A DNA stretch of 64,000 nucleotides from Dallia pectoralis (lineage: Eukaryota > Chordata > Actinopteri > Esociformes > Umbridae), in contig CM055744.1 in the NCBI GenBank assembly GCA_029465975.1, forward strand, positions 5,382,996 through 5,446,995, read 5' to 3'. How positions within the stretch are numbered: position 1 is the first letter of the stretch; each line of letters begins with the position of its first letter. Below the pieces are notes generated by a model. The model worked only from the letters and a program-made list of their open reading frames with translations, did not search any database and was not told the DNA's origin. A program made the translations under genes and the position numbers. This document shows, in pieces, positions 48,104-60,833 of the stretch.

Positions 48104-50454
48104 ACCTGTTGGGGAGGCTGACATGTTCCGTGGTCGGTGTGCTGGTCATATCTTGGGCGTACAGGTTCTACAGCTCCAGAGGCAAAGCGACTAAACCCCA
48201 GCATTTTGTAAGGCGTCCTCCAGACAGGCCCGCTGAAGCGCCCAGAGAAACCTGTCGAAACTGCAAGACGGAACTGCGACCTCGAAACGCAGGCAATCAC
48301 AACACAAGCGACGACGGGGACAAACAGCATGTGAGTGATGAACTGTCACTTGACAACACCAATAGAGAGACAGAGGAAGGACAAATTGCAGAACTCCCAA
48401 ACACCCAGGAAACACTGACAGAAAAATGTAACGTAAATAAAGAACACGTCTTCGAGTTGAAGGGAGATAAGCCTGTGTTTGTTGAGAAGGCTGTGTCAGA
48501 TACCCCTGTGTTTGTTGAGCAGGGTGAGTCAGATATCCCTGTGTTTGTTGAGCAGGGTGAGTCAGATATCCCTGTGTTTGTTGAGCAGGATGAGATTAAG
48601 ATCCGAAATGTCATGTTTGAATCCACCTTGAAACCTTGTGATGCCAGTGACAGTGGTCTGGCCAGCCCATCACAAGGTCAGACCCATTGGATTCTACAAA
48701 GGATGCAGCGCGGTATGGCGGTGGGCAGGGAGCTCAGGCAGGACTTGGGGATCCAGGGTACCTTCTCCAGCTTTCTCTCCAAGGCAGAAATCAGAGTGGA
48801 AGATGCCAACCTTGTAATGCAGGGACATGGAGATCAGAGTGTTGTGCAGGGCAAGATCTATGAATACTATGTAGAATCATCCTCACAGTCTGTCACAGGC
48901 TCCATGGTGAATCACTTTGAGAGGAATTCACTTGATTCACAGAATGTGGAGTTTGAAAGTGGTGGTAGCTCCCCGGCTAATCCTTGCATGTCTGTAAGTC
49001 CAATCGTCTCGCGTGATCTGGTTTTATCACAGAATCCCGTAGAGAGACCATGCAGCCCAGTTAGTCCTGAGCCCAGATCTTCCATCAAGCCTGGACTTAT
49101 ACGCAAGGACAGCTACCTTACAGCAGCTGAACATTCAGAGATACAGATCCCGTCTCCGACACCCAGAACCGAGACCCTGCTGAGGCCCCACATTCAGGCC
49201 ATGTTATCAGGAGAGTCGAGCCCTGTCACTACCTTCAGTCCCAGCACGGACAACCCCGGCACCAGTACATGGAAGGAGCCAAGTCTAGAAACCTTAGCTG
49301 GGGCCAGATTCGTAAATCTGTGTCTAGAAAACATAGATGCCTCGGAGTTGGACAGTCTTAAGGCCAAGCTTGATTTGGGCAACTGCATGGAGATGCTGGA
49401 GCTGTCTAAGAAGTTTGGACATGCCTCGCTTCAACAGGCAGCCCTCAGAGTGATGTCCGACAACTATCTACAGGTTCTTGCAGACCCAGGTCTGTATGGG
49501 AGGCTGAGAGCAGGCGAGCGGGATGAGATACAGGAGAAGCGTGTGAGAGGAAGGCAGTTTCTAGTGGCGGCCAACATGGACCCAAAGGAACGGTTGGGGA
49601 GTTGTCCTGAATGGACGCCATCTAGTGGTCTCTACTATTATGACGATCATAAAAACAGCTGGCACCCATTGTGTTCCATTCCTCAGGAAGTCGTCTCCAA
49701 AGGCTGTGCCATGTGCACTATGGACAACTACGTGTTTGTTGCAGGAGGGGCCTGTCCGCAGGGTACGAAAGGAGAGGTTAAACCTTCCAAGAGAGCTTTC
49801 TGCTACAACCCCTTAACGTCCATTTGGAAAGAGATCAGTCCTATGAACGAGTACCGACCCCACTGCAAACTGGCGGCCCTGCAAGGCTACATCTACGCCA
49901 TCGGAGGGGGGTGTCTGCACAGCGTGGAGCGCTATGACCCCTGCTCCGACAGGTGGACTTTCGTGGCTCCGCTGCCAAACGACACGTTTGCTGTGGCCCA
50001 CCACGTCACGGTGTGCAACGAGGAGCTCTTCGTCCTAGGGGGAACGCTGAGGTACACGATGTTACGCTACAACCCAAAGACCAACGTGTGGAGGAAGAGT
50101 GTAATAACGGGCGGCAAGGAGAGGACCGCTGAGATAGTGGGCGTGGGGAACGCCCTGTATCGCTTCGACGTCAACCCTCAGTTGGGCATCTGTGTGTACC
50201 GCTACCACACCGTGGCGCGGCTCTGGTACGAGTGCTGCACCAAGCGCCTCGCCCACTGCCCCGCCTTCCAGTGTGTCGCCATGGACAACACCATCTATTG
50301 CTTGAGCAGACAGTTCACCATGAGATTCCTGGCTGATGAGATCTCTTCAACTTTCACTGACGATGATTTGAGTATCCTCTCTGTAGCTAAGGGCACCCTT
50401 TTCCCTTTTGTCCTTTCACTTCCTGATAAGATGGCTCTCCAGACCAGTGTGTGA
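48064..50454 (+). CDS. klhdc7a: Kelch domain-containing protein 7A
   Basis: An intronless 796-residue ORF; mammalian KLHDC7A is also single-exon and close to this length. The frame stays open upstream to 48043, but only via a TTG codon, so the ATG at 48064 is the start. Residues ~19-36 (LTCSVVGVLVISWAYRFY) form a single N-terminal membrane anchor. A long low-complexity acidic/Ser-rich linker follows, with four 11-residue repeats of the DIPVFVEQGES type at residues 135-178. Residues ~412-497 (ARFVNLCLENIDASELDSLK, MEMLELSKKFGHASLQQAAL) are a BACK-like helical domain. The rest is a C-terminal kelch beta-propeller (YVFVAGGACPQG, YIYAIGGGCLHSVERYDPCS, LFVLGGTLRYTMLRYNP). There is no BTB domain. 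Molecular role is poorly known in this family. igsf21 lies upstream on the same strand, as in human 1p36. Confidence 0.95.
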   Translation: MPISGLLGVQFDMNLLGRLTCSVVGVLVISWAYRFYSSRGKATKPQHFVRRPPDRPAEAPRETCRNCKTELRPRNAGNHNTSDDGDKQHVSDELSLDNTNRETEEGQIAELPNTQETLTEKCNVNKEHVFELKGDKPVFVEKAVSDTPVFVEQGESDIPVFVEQGESDIPVFVEQDEIKIRNVMFESTLKPCDASDSGLASPSQGQTHWILQRMQRGMAVGRELRQDLGIQGTFSSFLSKAEIRVEDANLVMQGHGDQSVVQGKIYEYYVESSSQSVTGSMVNHFERNSLDSQNVEFESGGSSPANPCMSVSPIVSRDLVLSQNPVERPCSPVSPEPRSSIKPGLIRKDSYLTAAEHSEIQIPSPTPRTETLLRPHIQAMLSGESSPVTTFSPSTDNPGTSTWKEPSLETLAGARFVNLCLENIDASELDSLKAKLDLGNCMEMLELSKKFGHASLQQAALRVMSDNYLQVLADPGLYGRLRAGERDEIQEKRVRGRQFLVAANMDPKERLGSCPEWTPSSGLYYYDDHKNSWHPLCSIPQEVVSKGCAMCTMDNYVFVAGGACPQGTKGEVKPSKRAFCYNPLTSIWKEISPMNEYRPHCKLAALQGYIYAIGGGCLHSVERYDPCSDRWTFVAPLPNDTFAVAHHVTVCNEELFVLGGTLRYTMLRYNPKTNVWRKSVITGGKERTAEIVGVGNALYRFDVNPQLGICVYRYHTVARLWYECCTKRLAHCPAFQCVAMDNTIYCLSRQFTMRFLADEISSTFTDDDLSILSVAKGTLFPFVLSLPDKMALQTSV
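48466..48597 (+). repeat. klhdc7a: 33-bp in-frame coding repeat in klhdc7a
   Basis: Four tandem 33-bp units (48466-48498, -48531, -48564, -48597). Units 3 and 4 are almost identical, and units 1 and 2 are diverged (DKPVFVEKAVS, DTPVFVEQGES). Confidence 0.92.
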
Positions 50455-50935
50455 GCAGGAATGTTTCTCAGTGATGAAGTATATGATGTATTCATGCACC
50501 AAGGCCATTTTAAAGGGCTAAGTGTGTCCTACTGAGATGCAGCTGTCATCGTCAGAGGTAATGAAAGTAAAATATTAACACCATTAATGGTAATTATACT
50601 GCTGCTTGTTTCAATTTACCCAGGGTGCTTTGCCATGTACAGGAAATTCAATGTATTTGTGGAGGCTTTTAGTTTTTTCTGTTTCCTTTTGTCTTGCACT
50701 AGTTATTCATAAATCATGCACAATTTGCACGTCCGCTGCTTTAAAAATTATTCGTAAACATGTCGTAACTTAATTCGCTAAGTCATAATGCTTCTGAACA
50801 TTTGGGTGATGTGGTAATAATCTATCACAGTGGGTTACTGTTTAGGACTGAAAACAAAACACGAATTCACATTTTTTCTATAAATATGACCTGATTTGAA
50901 TGATTGTGACTTACCGCATAATATATGGGAGCTTC
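50455..50935 (+). other. klhdc7a: klhdc7a 3' UTR
   Basis: AT-rich sequence between the stop codon and the AATAAA at 50936; no ORF of interest. Confidence 0.6.
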
Positions 50936-50941
50936 AATAAA
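50936..50941 (+). terminator. klhdc7a: Probable klhdc7a poly(A) signal
   Basis: AATAAA in GGAGCTTCAATAAACAAAAG, ~480 bp after the stop; the first canonical signal downstream. Confidence 0.6.
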
Positions 50942-50959
50942 CAAAAGGAATTGGTACTT

Positions 50960-52800
50960 TTGAATCTCTTCAAAGATTTGTAAAACTGTGTACACCTATT
51001 TGTTGTTGTATTTAACATCATCTTCTACTTTGTTGATATTACTAGCACTGACGAATATTCAGTTATTCATGGATTAACATATTACTTTTATGTAAGTAAT
51101 CTTTGTTTTACAAAGAAATCTCCTGCACATTTGCGCAGTATTCTAAAACAGAGAACTGAAGCGAGAGCTATGCAGATTTAAATTAATTAATGAAACTAAT
51201 CTACATATGTAAGCAATCAAAAACCTCTGTAAACAACAATTTCTATATTTTTGCACAGCAGTTCTCTTCCGCCATGTGCTGAAATCGTTATTAAGAAATC
51301 AATTGATAGCCATCAACACGATAACATCAGAGCACTGGTGTGTGACGGGTCACGGCAGACAGCAGAGTACATCAGGAGTTGTACATTGATAGATGTGACG
51401 AATAGTGGCTGTGTCACGTAATTGCCTGATCAATATATGTCCCTGTTTGAATGAATAAAACATGCACATTTACATGAAACTGTGTTTATTCATTCACACA
51501 GATATATCAGGTGTGCTCACGAAGAGCAAACATGAAACAAATAAAGAAATGTACACACTCGTCGATTTACTTGCATTTAAAATACGTTTTCTGTTGTTTT
51601 ACTTTTCTGTGACATTGCTTTTGTCAAATAAACGTGGGTCAATGGAAGCCTGGCTACTGGGTGTGGCCACCCTGTTCTGGGACATCGGGTTGGGATGTCG
51701 CTATAGCCCCATCATGTGGTCTGACTAACAATAAATTAAATGACATGGGAGTCGTTTCCACTGTGTAACATACACAATAATATCAAACACCGAGTATTAC
51801 AAACGAGGCAGGCAGAGGGCTTCAACAGAGACGGCAAAGGCAGCAGGAGATCAGACACACAGATGGTGGACCGTCAACCATAAGCATCGCTCATTGCTCC
51901 TGATTGAACACTTTGGGTTCCTGGTAAGTAAACACCTAATTGAATGTTGGTCAGACGTGTCCCCTCAGAGTTCCCCTTAAACGACTCGGGGGCCACGGTC
52001 GGCGTGGGCATCAACACGCCTTTTCGTTTTCACGGGTGAATACAAACAACCCAGTAGCAAATATGAATTGCCAGGTCCAAGTATTTGTATGTTATTATTA
52101 GCAACGGTCAGGTGATTTTAGGTCTCTCCCATTTACTAGATACAATACTGGAATAGTGTCAGCTAGTCCACTTACAAAATATGTAGGCGAGGGGGGTACT
52201 GCAAGAGGAATGTTTGGATTTATATCTAATGTGGGGACTAAAATAATAAAATCATATTTCTTCTAATACTAACTGTAGCCCTAACACTAATCTTACTTGG
52301 GGGGTAAGATGTATGTCTAAACCCTATATCAAAACTCTAACTAACCTAAATGCCTTACACTTAACCTATAACCTAACCCATTATGCCTAAACCTGGATGT
52401 TAAACTAGCCCTTAACTCAATTGTACATCTGACCCTAGACCTAACCTCTATGTCTGAAACTGACTTTGAAGGTCTAGAGACCGAAAAAATATCATAATAA
52501 GAGTAGTTTTTTCGTATCTGTGTAAGGCCATCTGGTATCTGTGAAATGACTACTCTCCAGTGAGCACAGTCTATGATACAGCAGAGTTGTATGTAATATT
52601 GATAAGCTGACCAAATTGTGCAAGATTTAACTCTGTGTTTTAGAGATTAGTGAAATATTACACATATGACAGAGAACTTTGACAGGGAAATCTGTGTTTC
52701 CTATTTCCTAGCCCTAAACCCAACCTTAACCTCAATAACCTATTTAACCCAAATCTGTAATACTAAAGCCTAAAAAATGTAATCCCTAAGCTTCACACTC
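50960..52800. other. Intergenic, degenerate CCTAAC-rich patches
   Basis: No exon was recognised. 52270-52460 and 52705-52770 contain dispersed CCTAACCC/ACCCTAA motifs reminiscent of the telomere-like repeats at 2634-3235, but they are degenerate and not tandem. Confidence 0.4.
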
Positions 52801-52802
52801 GC

Positions 52803-52844
52803 GCGCACACACACACACACACACAGACACACACACACACACAC
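52803..52844. repeat. (CA)n microsatellite
   Basis: About 20 CA dinucleotides with one GACACA interruption. Confidence 0.93.
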
Positions 52845-52849
52845 GTACA

Positions 52850-55800
52850 GACCGTCATAAAGAAACTCCCATCATATATACATCAACATGGATCTAACTC
52901 ACACGAAGACACACTTACTTACACATAAACCAGACTTCAGTAGGTTATAACGAGTGTTTAATTTTTTTGTTTTGCTTCATTTCATTCGCCCAGAATAATA
53001 AATATTCAAATCCTCAAACCGCACCCACTTTCAGCAAAGCACAGGAGCGTCTAAACAGCGTGAGGCATTCCAGCTCAGGACACGAGCCCTTGTGACCAGT
53101 GAGGGGGGAGGCTGGCGGTGACTGGATTGTCTGGAACTTGTCTGCAGGGCCGCTGTTTCAGATCCAGGTCCTTGTTTGTCAGATTGGCTGGATGTAGGGT
53201 ACTGGAGAGGAGACGCGGCACACCGGCTAAACGGGTCTGGCAGAAAGCACTGAGTGGTTGCTTCTTGTACTCTGACCTGTACACACTTAGCACTGCAGGT
53301 GGAGGCCGCTGCTTGTCCAAGCCAACCTGTCGAGACTCCGCCAGACCGAAGTTTGTTGGAGGCTCTAGTGGGGAGGATGGAGAGAGAGCTCAGCTGTTTC
53401 AGTGCCACAGTTATTAATTACCTCCATGACATATTTGGAACAATCAAAAGCCATTTATTCACTTTCTGTACTTCTTTAACTGACAGGTAAAATTTCTTCC
53501 TGGCGTAGCTATGGTGAGAAAAAGAATTCTCCTGAAATTCCTGGGTTTTTCACAAATCCCGTCGTTTGGATTCTGCACTGCTGACTTCATCTCTTACCCA
53601 CGATTGGGTGGTCTGACTTCTCTGGTGTCCACCCCCGCCTGTGTGGATGCCAGGTGCGCAAGGTGGGCAGGGTGGAGGTTCTCTGGCGCCCATACATCTC
53701 ATCATAGAGGGTGACCAGATAATGGGAGCTCGGTGTGCCATGGTGGGACAGAAGATGCTTGCCAGGAAGACCCTGGAAAATATTAACAGACTTTTCTACT
53801 GGCCATTTTCAGTAGGCAAACGGGTTAATCGATTTGCTCATTATCTTTGGGATACAAATAGTCTAGACTTTACATTTTGTACACGTATAGTTTTAGTGAC
53901 ATTTCCAAATTGTCATGGGTCTGTGGTGTAGGGCTGACCTCAGATTTCCGCAACGCCAATCCTCTCGTCGTCGTGTCTGATTGGTGGTCTCTCTGTGGCT
54001 GGTAGTCGACACGATAGGTGGTGTTGGCTGTCTTACACTCTCGAGTAAACTGTCTCAGACAGACAAGATAGACAGAACGAGCAAGATTAGCAGGCGAGTA
54101 GAGAAGAGGGTGACACAGCTATATCTGAAGCCAGCAGGAGCTCAGCAAACGTCCACATTGATCTTTGCTGCTGTACAGTATTTTGAAAGGCTTCTCTAGC
54201 CAGAGACTGCAGCAGCCATTGGCCCTGCTTGGCATCAAGACAAATGGATTACCTCTCATCTCTCTCAACGGGGTACGTACCATAAAGCTCTCTAATCATC
54301 TCTGTGTAGGTTTGCAAACTGACAAAAGACCATCCAAATTGTTGTGAATCGACTATTGAACTTGTTTTTAATAGGCCGGATGTACCTCACAATCTCGCCC
54401 TTAAAGCGTGTTTCTCTTGAGTAAATCTCATTTGAATTGAAAGGAAACTGCTGTACCCACGTTTTGCTGAACATATATCTTTTAATAATGACACATGGTT
54501 GCCAAATGCTGCATATTTATATAAAGTTGAACATTTCATCAGGAGACATGCATATACCCACAGAGATTAATTTAAATGACATGAAAATCCTCAAACAAAT
54601 GCTGATTAAAAACCTACCTGCAGTGTATCTTCCACCCAGTTGCCAACCAGAACTTTGTTTGAATACTTCTGCTCGATTCTCCAGCCAGGTTGTGTCCATT
54701 TGTCGTAACTATTTTTCAGTTTTCCCATACTAAACTTGTTACTGTACATGTTGTCACTAACAGGTTACTAACAGGAACCTGGTTTGGTTGTAACATAGAA
54801 GACTAGGATGTTGCTACATTCCACCTGCTCTTATTGCTCCAGTGCAGCAGAGGAGTCTCTGTTGCTATGGATACAACAAACATAGAATCTACCCAAACAA
54901 TGCAAGTGCCATGTCAGAGTGTGCGGGAAATATTCTGAGGGAAAGAATATGAATCTCTATATTGCACCTAGCAAAAATAACCTACATTTTGGCTATTGTT
55001 GGTTAGTATGTTTTATTTGTATTTATAATTTACTACTAATTTGATGTTGGTACGGATGTCAAATCGGCACAGTCACAGACAGCGGTTTCGATGTCAGTCA
55101 TTCTGATATTGGGTACACTGATATAAGTTACCTTTCTTGTAACCAACATATAAGAATGTCAGAATAGATCGCCTACAATGTAGTCGTGACAAGAACTACA
55201 ATAAAACAGGTGGTGCAGCAGGAATTCTAATTCACAGGGGTCGAGGGGAGACATCGTCAGCAGGGACTTTCCTGATCTTTACCATGCTTTAGCAACTCCC
55301 TTAGGCCACAAAGGTGCCTAGAAAAACGAACGGAGGTTGTCAGGTAAGTGGGCACGCCCTCACATAAATTATTTCCTGGTTTGGAAGTGTATTGTGTCTG
55401 GCATTTTGTGTGGTTGCAGTTAGTCACCTAGATAGAAAAATGTGGAATGCATAAAACAAGAGAGAACACATGGCATGTGACTGGTTGACTGCAGAGCTTG
55501 TATCTGAGATGAGATGAATGATTTAAGAGAACTTCTGACCAGAGTTAGATAACCTAAACTATAAACCAAAAAAAATAATAATACAAAAGTTAATCAAATG
55601 TGTTTTTTCTAAAGTCACTTTTTAAATAATTGGCGACATCGTTAATGATAAGCAGAAAAAGAGAAAAGCAACTGTAAAATATTTTGTACTTCCTTTATTA
55701 TTCATGGGAATCAACCAAAATAAACCATTATCCATTCTAAATGTTTTCCCCAAAAATGTTTGTTAAATTAGCGGATCCCATGTTTTCAGTATTTTGTGAT

Positions 55801-58800
55801 CATTTTACCATGTGAACGCAGGGCCTTGAGTTTACGTACGTTCTATTTCTGAACACCTTTTTTTGGCAGAGCCAACCAGGTTTTTGGCCAAAATATCAGA
55901 GTACTGGGAAAATGTCATGATGTTGTTGACCTTAGCTAGGATCCCAGGCCTAGTGGAAGTCTAACAGCAACCTAACTAATCATCGCCCCAAGGGATATCC
56001 TCTCTCCAAATGCAACTCGCAGGGTGGAGTCACTGGCTCTCTGTTGTTCTCCATTGCCCTCATAACAAGTAAACACAGTAAGTGATACTAGACCTTCCCA
56101 GGGTGGTTCCGGTTAATTGGTGTCCCTTGGTTGAAGCTTGGTTGAAACGTGGGCGGATTGATTTTCAGCTTGTTGGGCGCTGTCCGGGGTTCAGCCACTG
56201 GATTTTATGCTGCTATATTGTTGTGCCAAGGGAGGAGGAAACTTGGGTGTCTAACTTTTCCTCGTGTCCGTTTACACTAAGGATGTCCCCATTGACCACA
56301 CTGTGGGACCTACCAAGCCCTAAGGACGTGTAGCTGACCCCTCCCAAGGCCCCTCTGGTTGTATTGCAAGGCTTTCAGACTAGTCATGCATTTGACCTGG
56401 ACTTTTTCATAAGTTCATTCATTTAATAATTTATTAAACTAAAAACGTTCACCCAGCCCAGCCAGAAGAAGACTGGTCACCCTCCGAGCCTGGTTCCACT
56501 CTAGGTTGCATCCAAAATTCAACCCACCAGCCTTCTTAGCTATCAACTTTTAGATGCATGCTCCTTCGGTTTGCTGAGTATTTGTAAAAACACTTTTTAC
56601 AAAGACCCTAACTGTCTTTGTAAAAAAGGCTTTATAGAATACATTTGATTGATTGTTTTGACTTATGTATTCTGATAAAGGAGTTGATTGTTTTTGTCTG
56701 ATTTTCACAGGCCATTATATGTTTTTACAAATGTGTTTCTTTTATATCCCACATGCCCTGGGGCACCTTGAGAGTCACAGTCAGATGATTCAGCCCCAGA
56801 GTGGGGTTACATCCTGAAGATTTTTGAGTTGACTGACTTGCCCTAGAGAAAGATAAAAAAAATGCCTTTAATCAATAGCCCAATGTTCTTTACTGCCAAA
56901 GAATCGTGAATGTAGGACTATTGTGTAAATCATTAATAAATAGACAGCTACTGGGAAATCAATCCTTGTAAAAAACTGAATGCATCTTTTATAGACATTT
57001 GGCAAACAGAAATCCGTAAACTGTGGTTGCATAAAGTTTATATTACATTATATGTTACAGCCATGTATAATAAATAGCAGAAAGGCATAGACAATAGATT
57101 AATTCAAATAGCTAGAACTTCAATTAACAAGCTAAATAATGTTTTTCATATTTACAGCTACCACGTTAATGACTCTGCTTTGAATGAAGTGTATTCCTTT
57201 ACAAATATCACAACAGAGCAAATAAACTCAGGTTTGCCTCAACAATGAGTTTATTTTTAACATTAAATACAATAAAAACTATATAACTTGCACTATTGGG
57301 AGAGTGTATATATGCAACACAAACCTCTTTATGCACCAAAATGTATACATTGACATTAGAATAATTCAGATTATCAGTGCCTTATGTAATTGAAACAGCA
57401 TTTTAGTGCAAAAACTGAATAATATAATAAAACTGAATTCTCATCTTCACAAACATGGTAGCTTTGAAGCAAGTTCAATTGCAATGCTAATAATCAGTAA
57501 TTTAACCTGACACAATTTGTATTGATGGCCTGTGCTAAATGAAACTGAAAACAAAACAGAACAAGAGGCTGGTTTTATTAGATTATGGTTTGAAGTTAAT
57601 TCAACAGCCACAAAATACAAGCATTGTTCTCATTACATGCATGAATACTGACAACTATGGTTACAGACCCCAGGCATAAGACCAGGAAAATATGTTCTGT
57701 TTTTTTACTAAGGTTCAACAAGGTCAATTATCTGTCAAATACAAAGCTGTAGTATATCCATACAAAATTACAACATGTTCTACATTTTAACCTATGCAGT
57801 CAAAACATGTACACTTTAGTTCAACACTGATTGAATTGAAATGTGTTATAATTGACACAATACAGACAATACAAAACAAAGAAATATCATGTATGAGAAG
57901 ACAGTTGAAACATCATGATTCAACATTTGTTTAACAAAGAAAATCCTGTTAACAGTTAGTTCTGCCTCAATTCCCCTTAGTAGCCTATAGTCTAATTAAT
58001 CAGAATTGTTAAAAAAAACACAAAATGATTGTATTTTGAATTTAATTGTAATGTATTTTATTGACGTATGGTACACAGTAGGTACTGGTTGTATGGCACA
58101 TTCTCTGCATAGTACGCTGGTGGAAGTAATTAGAGGTAAATATGATGGGAAGGAAAGAGAATAAACACAATTTACTTGGGGATGATTGGTTTATCCGCTA
58201 TCAGATGGAGTAGCACCTGGGGGAAGGCCGGGGGGTGTGGATGGATTAATATTATTAAGGAAAAGCTGTGCAGATGCTGGGCAGGCTCCTTTATATATTC
58301 ACCAATTCACCACACAATTTTTGTCCAAATGAAAACAGTGGGCTTTAGGATTGTTTATAAAATATTTATATTTAGTCTATATGATTTTGTTTTGACACAT
58401 TTTGAAACTAATTTAATTTTTCTGTCAAGAATGGACACATATTGCACAAATGTGCTATGTTTTAAATAGTTCAACTTTATAGGAAGTGCTTTACACTTGG
58501 AAATAAGAGAGCAATATTTGTCCCCCCCAAAAAGAGTTAAAGGTGTATATTGTGACTGTGTTAAAAACTGTATTAGTATAAAAAAGACTGTTAAAAAAAT
58601 AACTAGTGCCTTCCTGAATTATTGGTTCCCTTGGTTAAGACATATCAGCTTGATCTCACCCAAATATATGAGATACAGTAATACTACCCTTTAAATGAGA
58701 TACATTTTTTGGTGGATTCATAAGAAAATACACGAATCCACGAATACATACAGTATATACAGTTGAAGAAACTATGAAATGCTATCCTTGATTTCATTTG

Positions 58801-58810
58801 TCACTGGGGC
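52850..58810. other. Intergenic, no supportable gene
   Basis: Several short ORFs (for example 53031-53408 on the minus strand and 53118-53417 on the plus strand) overlap each other and lack family matches. 56605-56670 carries a common teleost repeat tail (GGCTTTATAGAATACATTTG ATTGATTG). The rest is AT-rich and unremarkable. Confidence 0.45.
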
Positions 58811-58813
58811 ATA

Positions 58814-59186
58814 CATACTGTCACGTGATCCTCAGGTGTAGTGCAGAATGAGTCAGGCAGAGCAGAAATCACGTTATTTGGTTAAATTATCACAAACAAA
58901 CAAAACAACATAAAATTATTATATACTACTTGGAAAAGCAAAGTTGCGCAAAAATAAAGCTTCTTAATATAAAACATCATACAGCGATATAATATATGAT
59001 CCAACAACATTCACCTACTTTGCAACATAACGTGTAAATAATGACAAGCAAAGAACTAACATGGCTAGTGCTAACGGCTAACTCAAACCAGCTGTGCTCA
59101 CTCAAAACTAAACCAACGGAAGTAAAGCGTGGACCCCACTAAACCCGCTGGAGTGAGAACAAAAGCTTCCCACTCGTGAAACATAC
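58814..59186 (-). mobile_element. Solo LTR with 5-bp target duplication
   Basis: A 363-bp unit (58819-59181) starts TGTCACGTG and ends CTCGTGAAA (TGACA with one change). It is flanked by CATAC at 58814-58818 and 59182-59186, consistent with recombination between two LTRs. Related pieces lie at 19173-19351 and 29895-29962. The AGGTGTAGTG near its left end is also found in the LTR at 8847, suggesting distant relationship. Orientation is inferred from similarity to those ends. Confidence 0.7.
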
Positions 59187-59189
59187 AAC

Positions 59190-59480
59190 TATGCCAAACT
59201 CCCTTATTTATTCATGAACCTGAGGAAGGTCAGAAAATACAATAAATGTATTGAAAGGTTGTTTACCTTCATAAATAAGGCAAAGGCTATAAAAGTAAAT
59301 AGTTACACAACTAAAAATACTTATCTTCGCTATTGGGCAATCATTTATCAACTCAGGCTTTGATAGACCAGCATGGAAAAGTATCTAAGTATAATTTGCC
59401 CTCCCTCATAGTGAGACCGCCACAGGATTACTTTTAACATTTACATTTGTTTCGATCCATCCGCACCTTCTCCATCACCT
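59190..59480. other. Short spacer, nothing recognised
   Basis: AT-rich sequence between the solo LTR and the LINE tail. Confidence 0.4.
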
Positions 59481-59484
59481 CTCT

Positions 59485-60046
59485 CACAAAGGAAGTTCAA
59501 CAGAGGATTGTATTCTTCTGGCAGCTTAAAAAGTAAATCTGCTAAAGACTTTGATGGTGAACTTTTACAATGCCATCATCAAGTCCATCCTGACCTCATC
59601 CATTAATTTGATACGCTGCTGCAACTGTCAAGGGCAGAGGTCAGCCTATCATCCGCTCTGCAGAGTGGGTCATTGGCTGCAATCTGCCATCTCTACGCAA
59701 CCTACACACCTCCGAACGCTTTGGCCTCACCCTGGAAATGGACTGTTCAGAACTCTCCCATCTGAATGTTGAGGTCTATCAGGACCAAAGGACTCACTAC
59801 AAGAACAGTTTCTTTCCTACAGCAGTAGTCCTCAAGAACATGCCCCCCATGACCCACTGACTGGACATTTGCATCTTACATATTTACAAACTGTATTTAC
59901 ATATTATATATATATATATATATTTATTGTAGTCTTATTTGTTTTCTGTTTATAAAGTGTGTATAAATCGTTGCAAAAACAGGCCAGAACAAATTCTTAG
60001 TTACCTGTAAACCTACTTGTCATTAAAACTTGTTCCTGATTCGGAT
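59485..60046 (+). mobile_element. LINE 3' fragment with tail
   Basis: The sequence encodes QQRIVFFWQLKK, VNFYNAIIKSILTSSI and IGCNLPSLRNL-like pieces in shifting frames. It matches the post-RT region of the LINE type at 5411-7800 and ends in the tail TTGTTCCTGATTCGGATTCT. It contains a (TA)n tract (59906-59924). It is 5'-truncated and dead. Confidence 0.8.
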
Positions 60047-60049
60047 TCT

Positions 60050-60830
60050 TCAATTTGATGATGAGATTGTGACATACAGCATGCTGCAGCCACCACTATA
60101 CATTACTGTATGGCTGTTGTGCGACAGATTACAAATTGTGTTTTGGACAAAAAGCACTGTCTTGCTCTAATCTGATCCACACCACCTTTTCCCATTTCAC
60201 AGGTCATTATCATGTTTTCTTCTGAACTCCAGATGTACTGAAAGAGAACCCTTGTGTGCCCATCATTGTGCACTGCTGAAATGGCCGTGTTCTGAACACA
60301 ACAAAAAGGACACTCATGACACCAAAGCCTAACCAATTACGATGTGTTACATTTCTTTGTATTCCATCTCGGAACAACAATGTCTAGAACACACAAAGGT
60401 GGGACTCAACATGGATGTTTGTGAAGAGGTCCTCCCAGCGGTGTCCGATAATTGGAGTCGGTGAACACACTGGCCCCGAGTTTACGCACCACCTTCGACC
60501 GGTCATGACTTGACCAAGTAATCATGGAGAATTCTGTTGAACGCCATGCGTCTGGTGAGCCCACGCATCTCATACCTGACACAGGAAATGCTGTGTACAG
60601 CACCACCTCATTTAAATCCTAATGTTAATAATTGGATTGCAACTATGCAGAAATAGATACAAATGCTTTGATTAAAATGAGAATTAACCATGCTAATCTG
60701 TGTAGGTGTTCGTAAGCTTTGCATTACTGTAAACCAAATGAAGTCACTTGCCAGTAAACAAACCTCCAATAATAATCTTGGAATCATTTTAATCCGCACA
60801 GATCAAACGTTCCCTGGCTAAATGTAGTGT
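60050..60830 (-). other. Downstream flank of aadacl4 with two unassigned open frames
   Basis: Minus-strand frames at 60103-60336 (77 aa) and 60406-60606 (66 aa) have varied, protein-like composition, but no start context, splice sites or family I recognise. They could be fragments of a repeat or retrocopy. No canonical poly(A) signal for aadacl4 was pinned down here. Confidence 0.3.
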
Positions 60831-60833
60831 TTC

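Noticed and set aside
52270..52770. CCTAAC-rich segments as telomeric sequence
   Set aside because: Motifs are scattered and degenerate, not tandem TTAGGG.
53031..53741. Overlapping ORFs of 60-125 aa as a candidate gene
   Set aside because: They overlap on both strands, have no family match and no splice context; judged chance ORFs in slightly GC-richer DNA.
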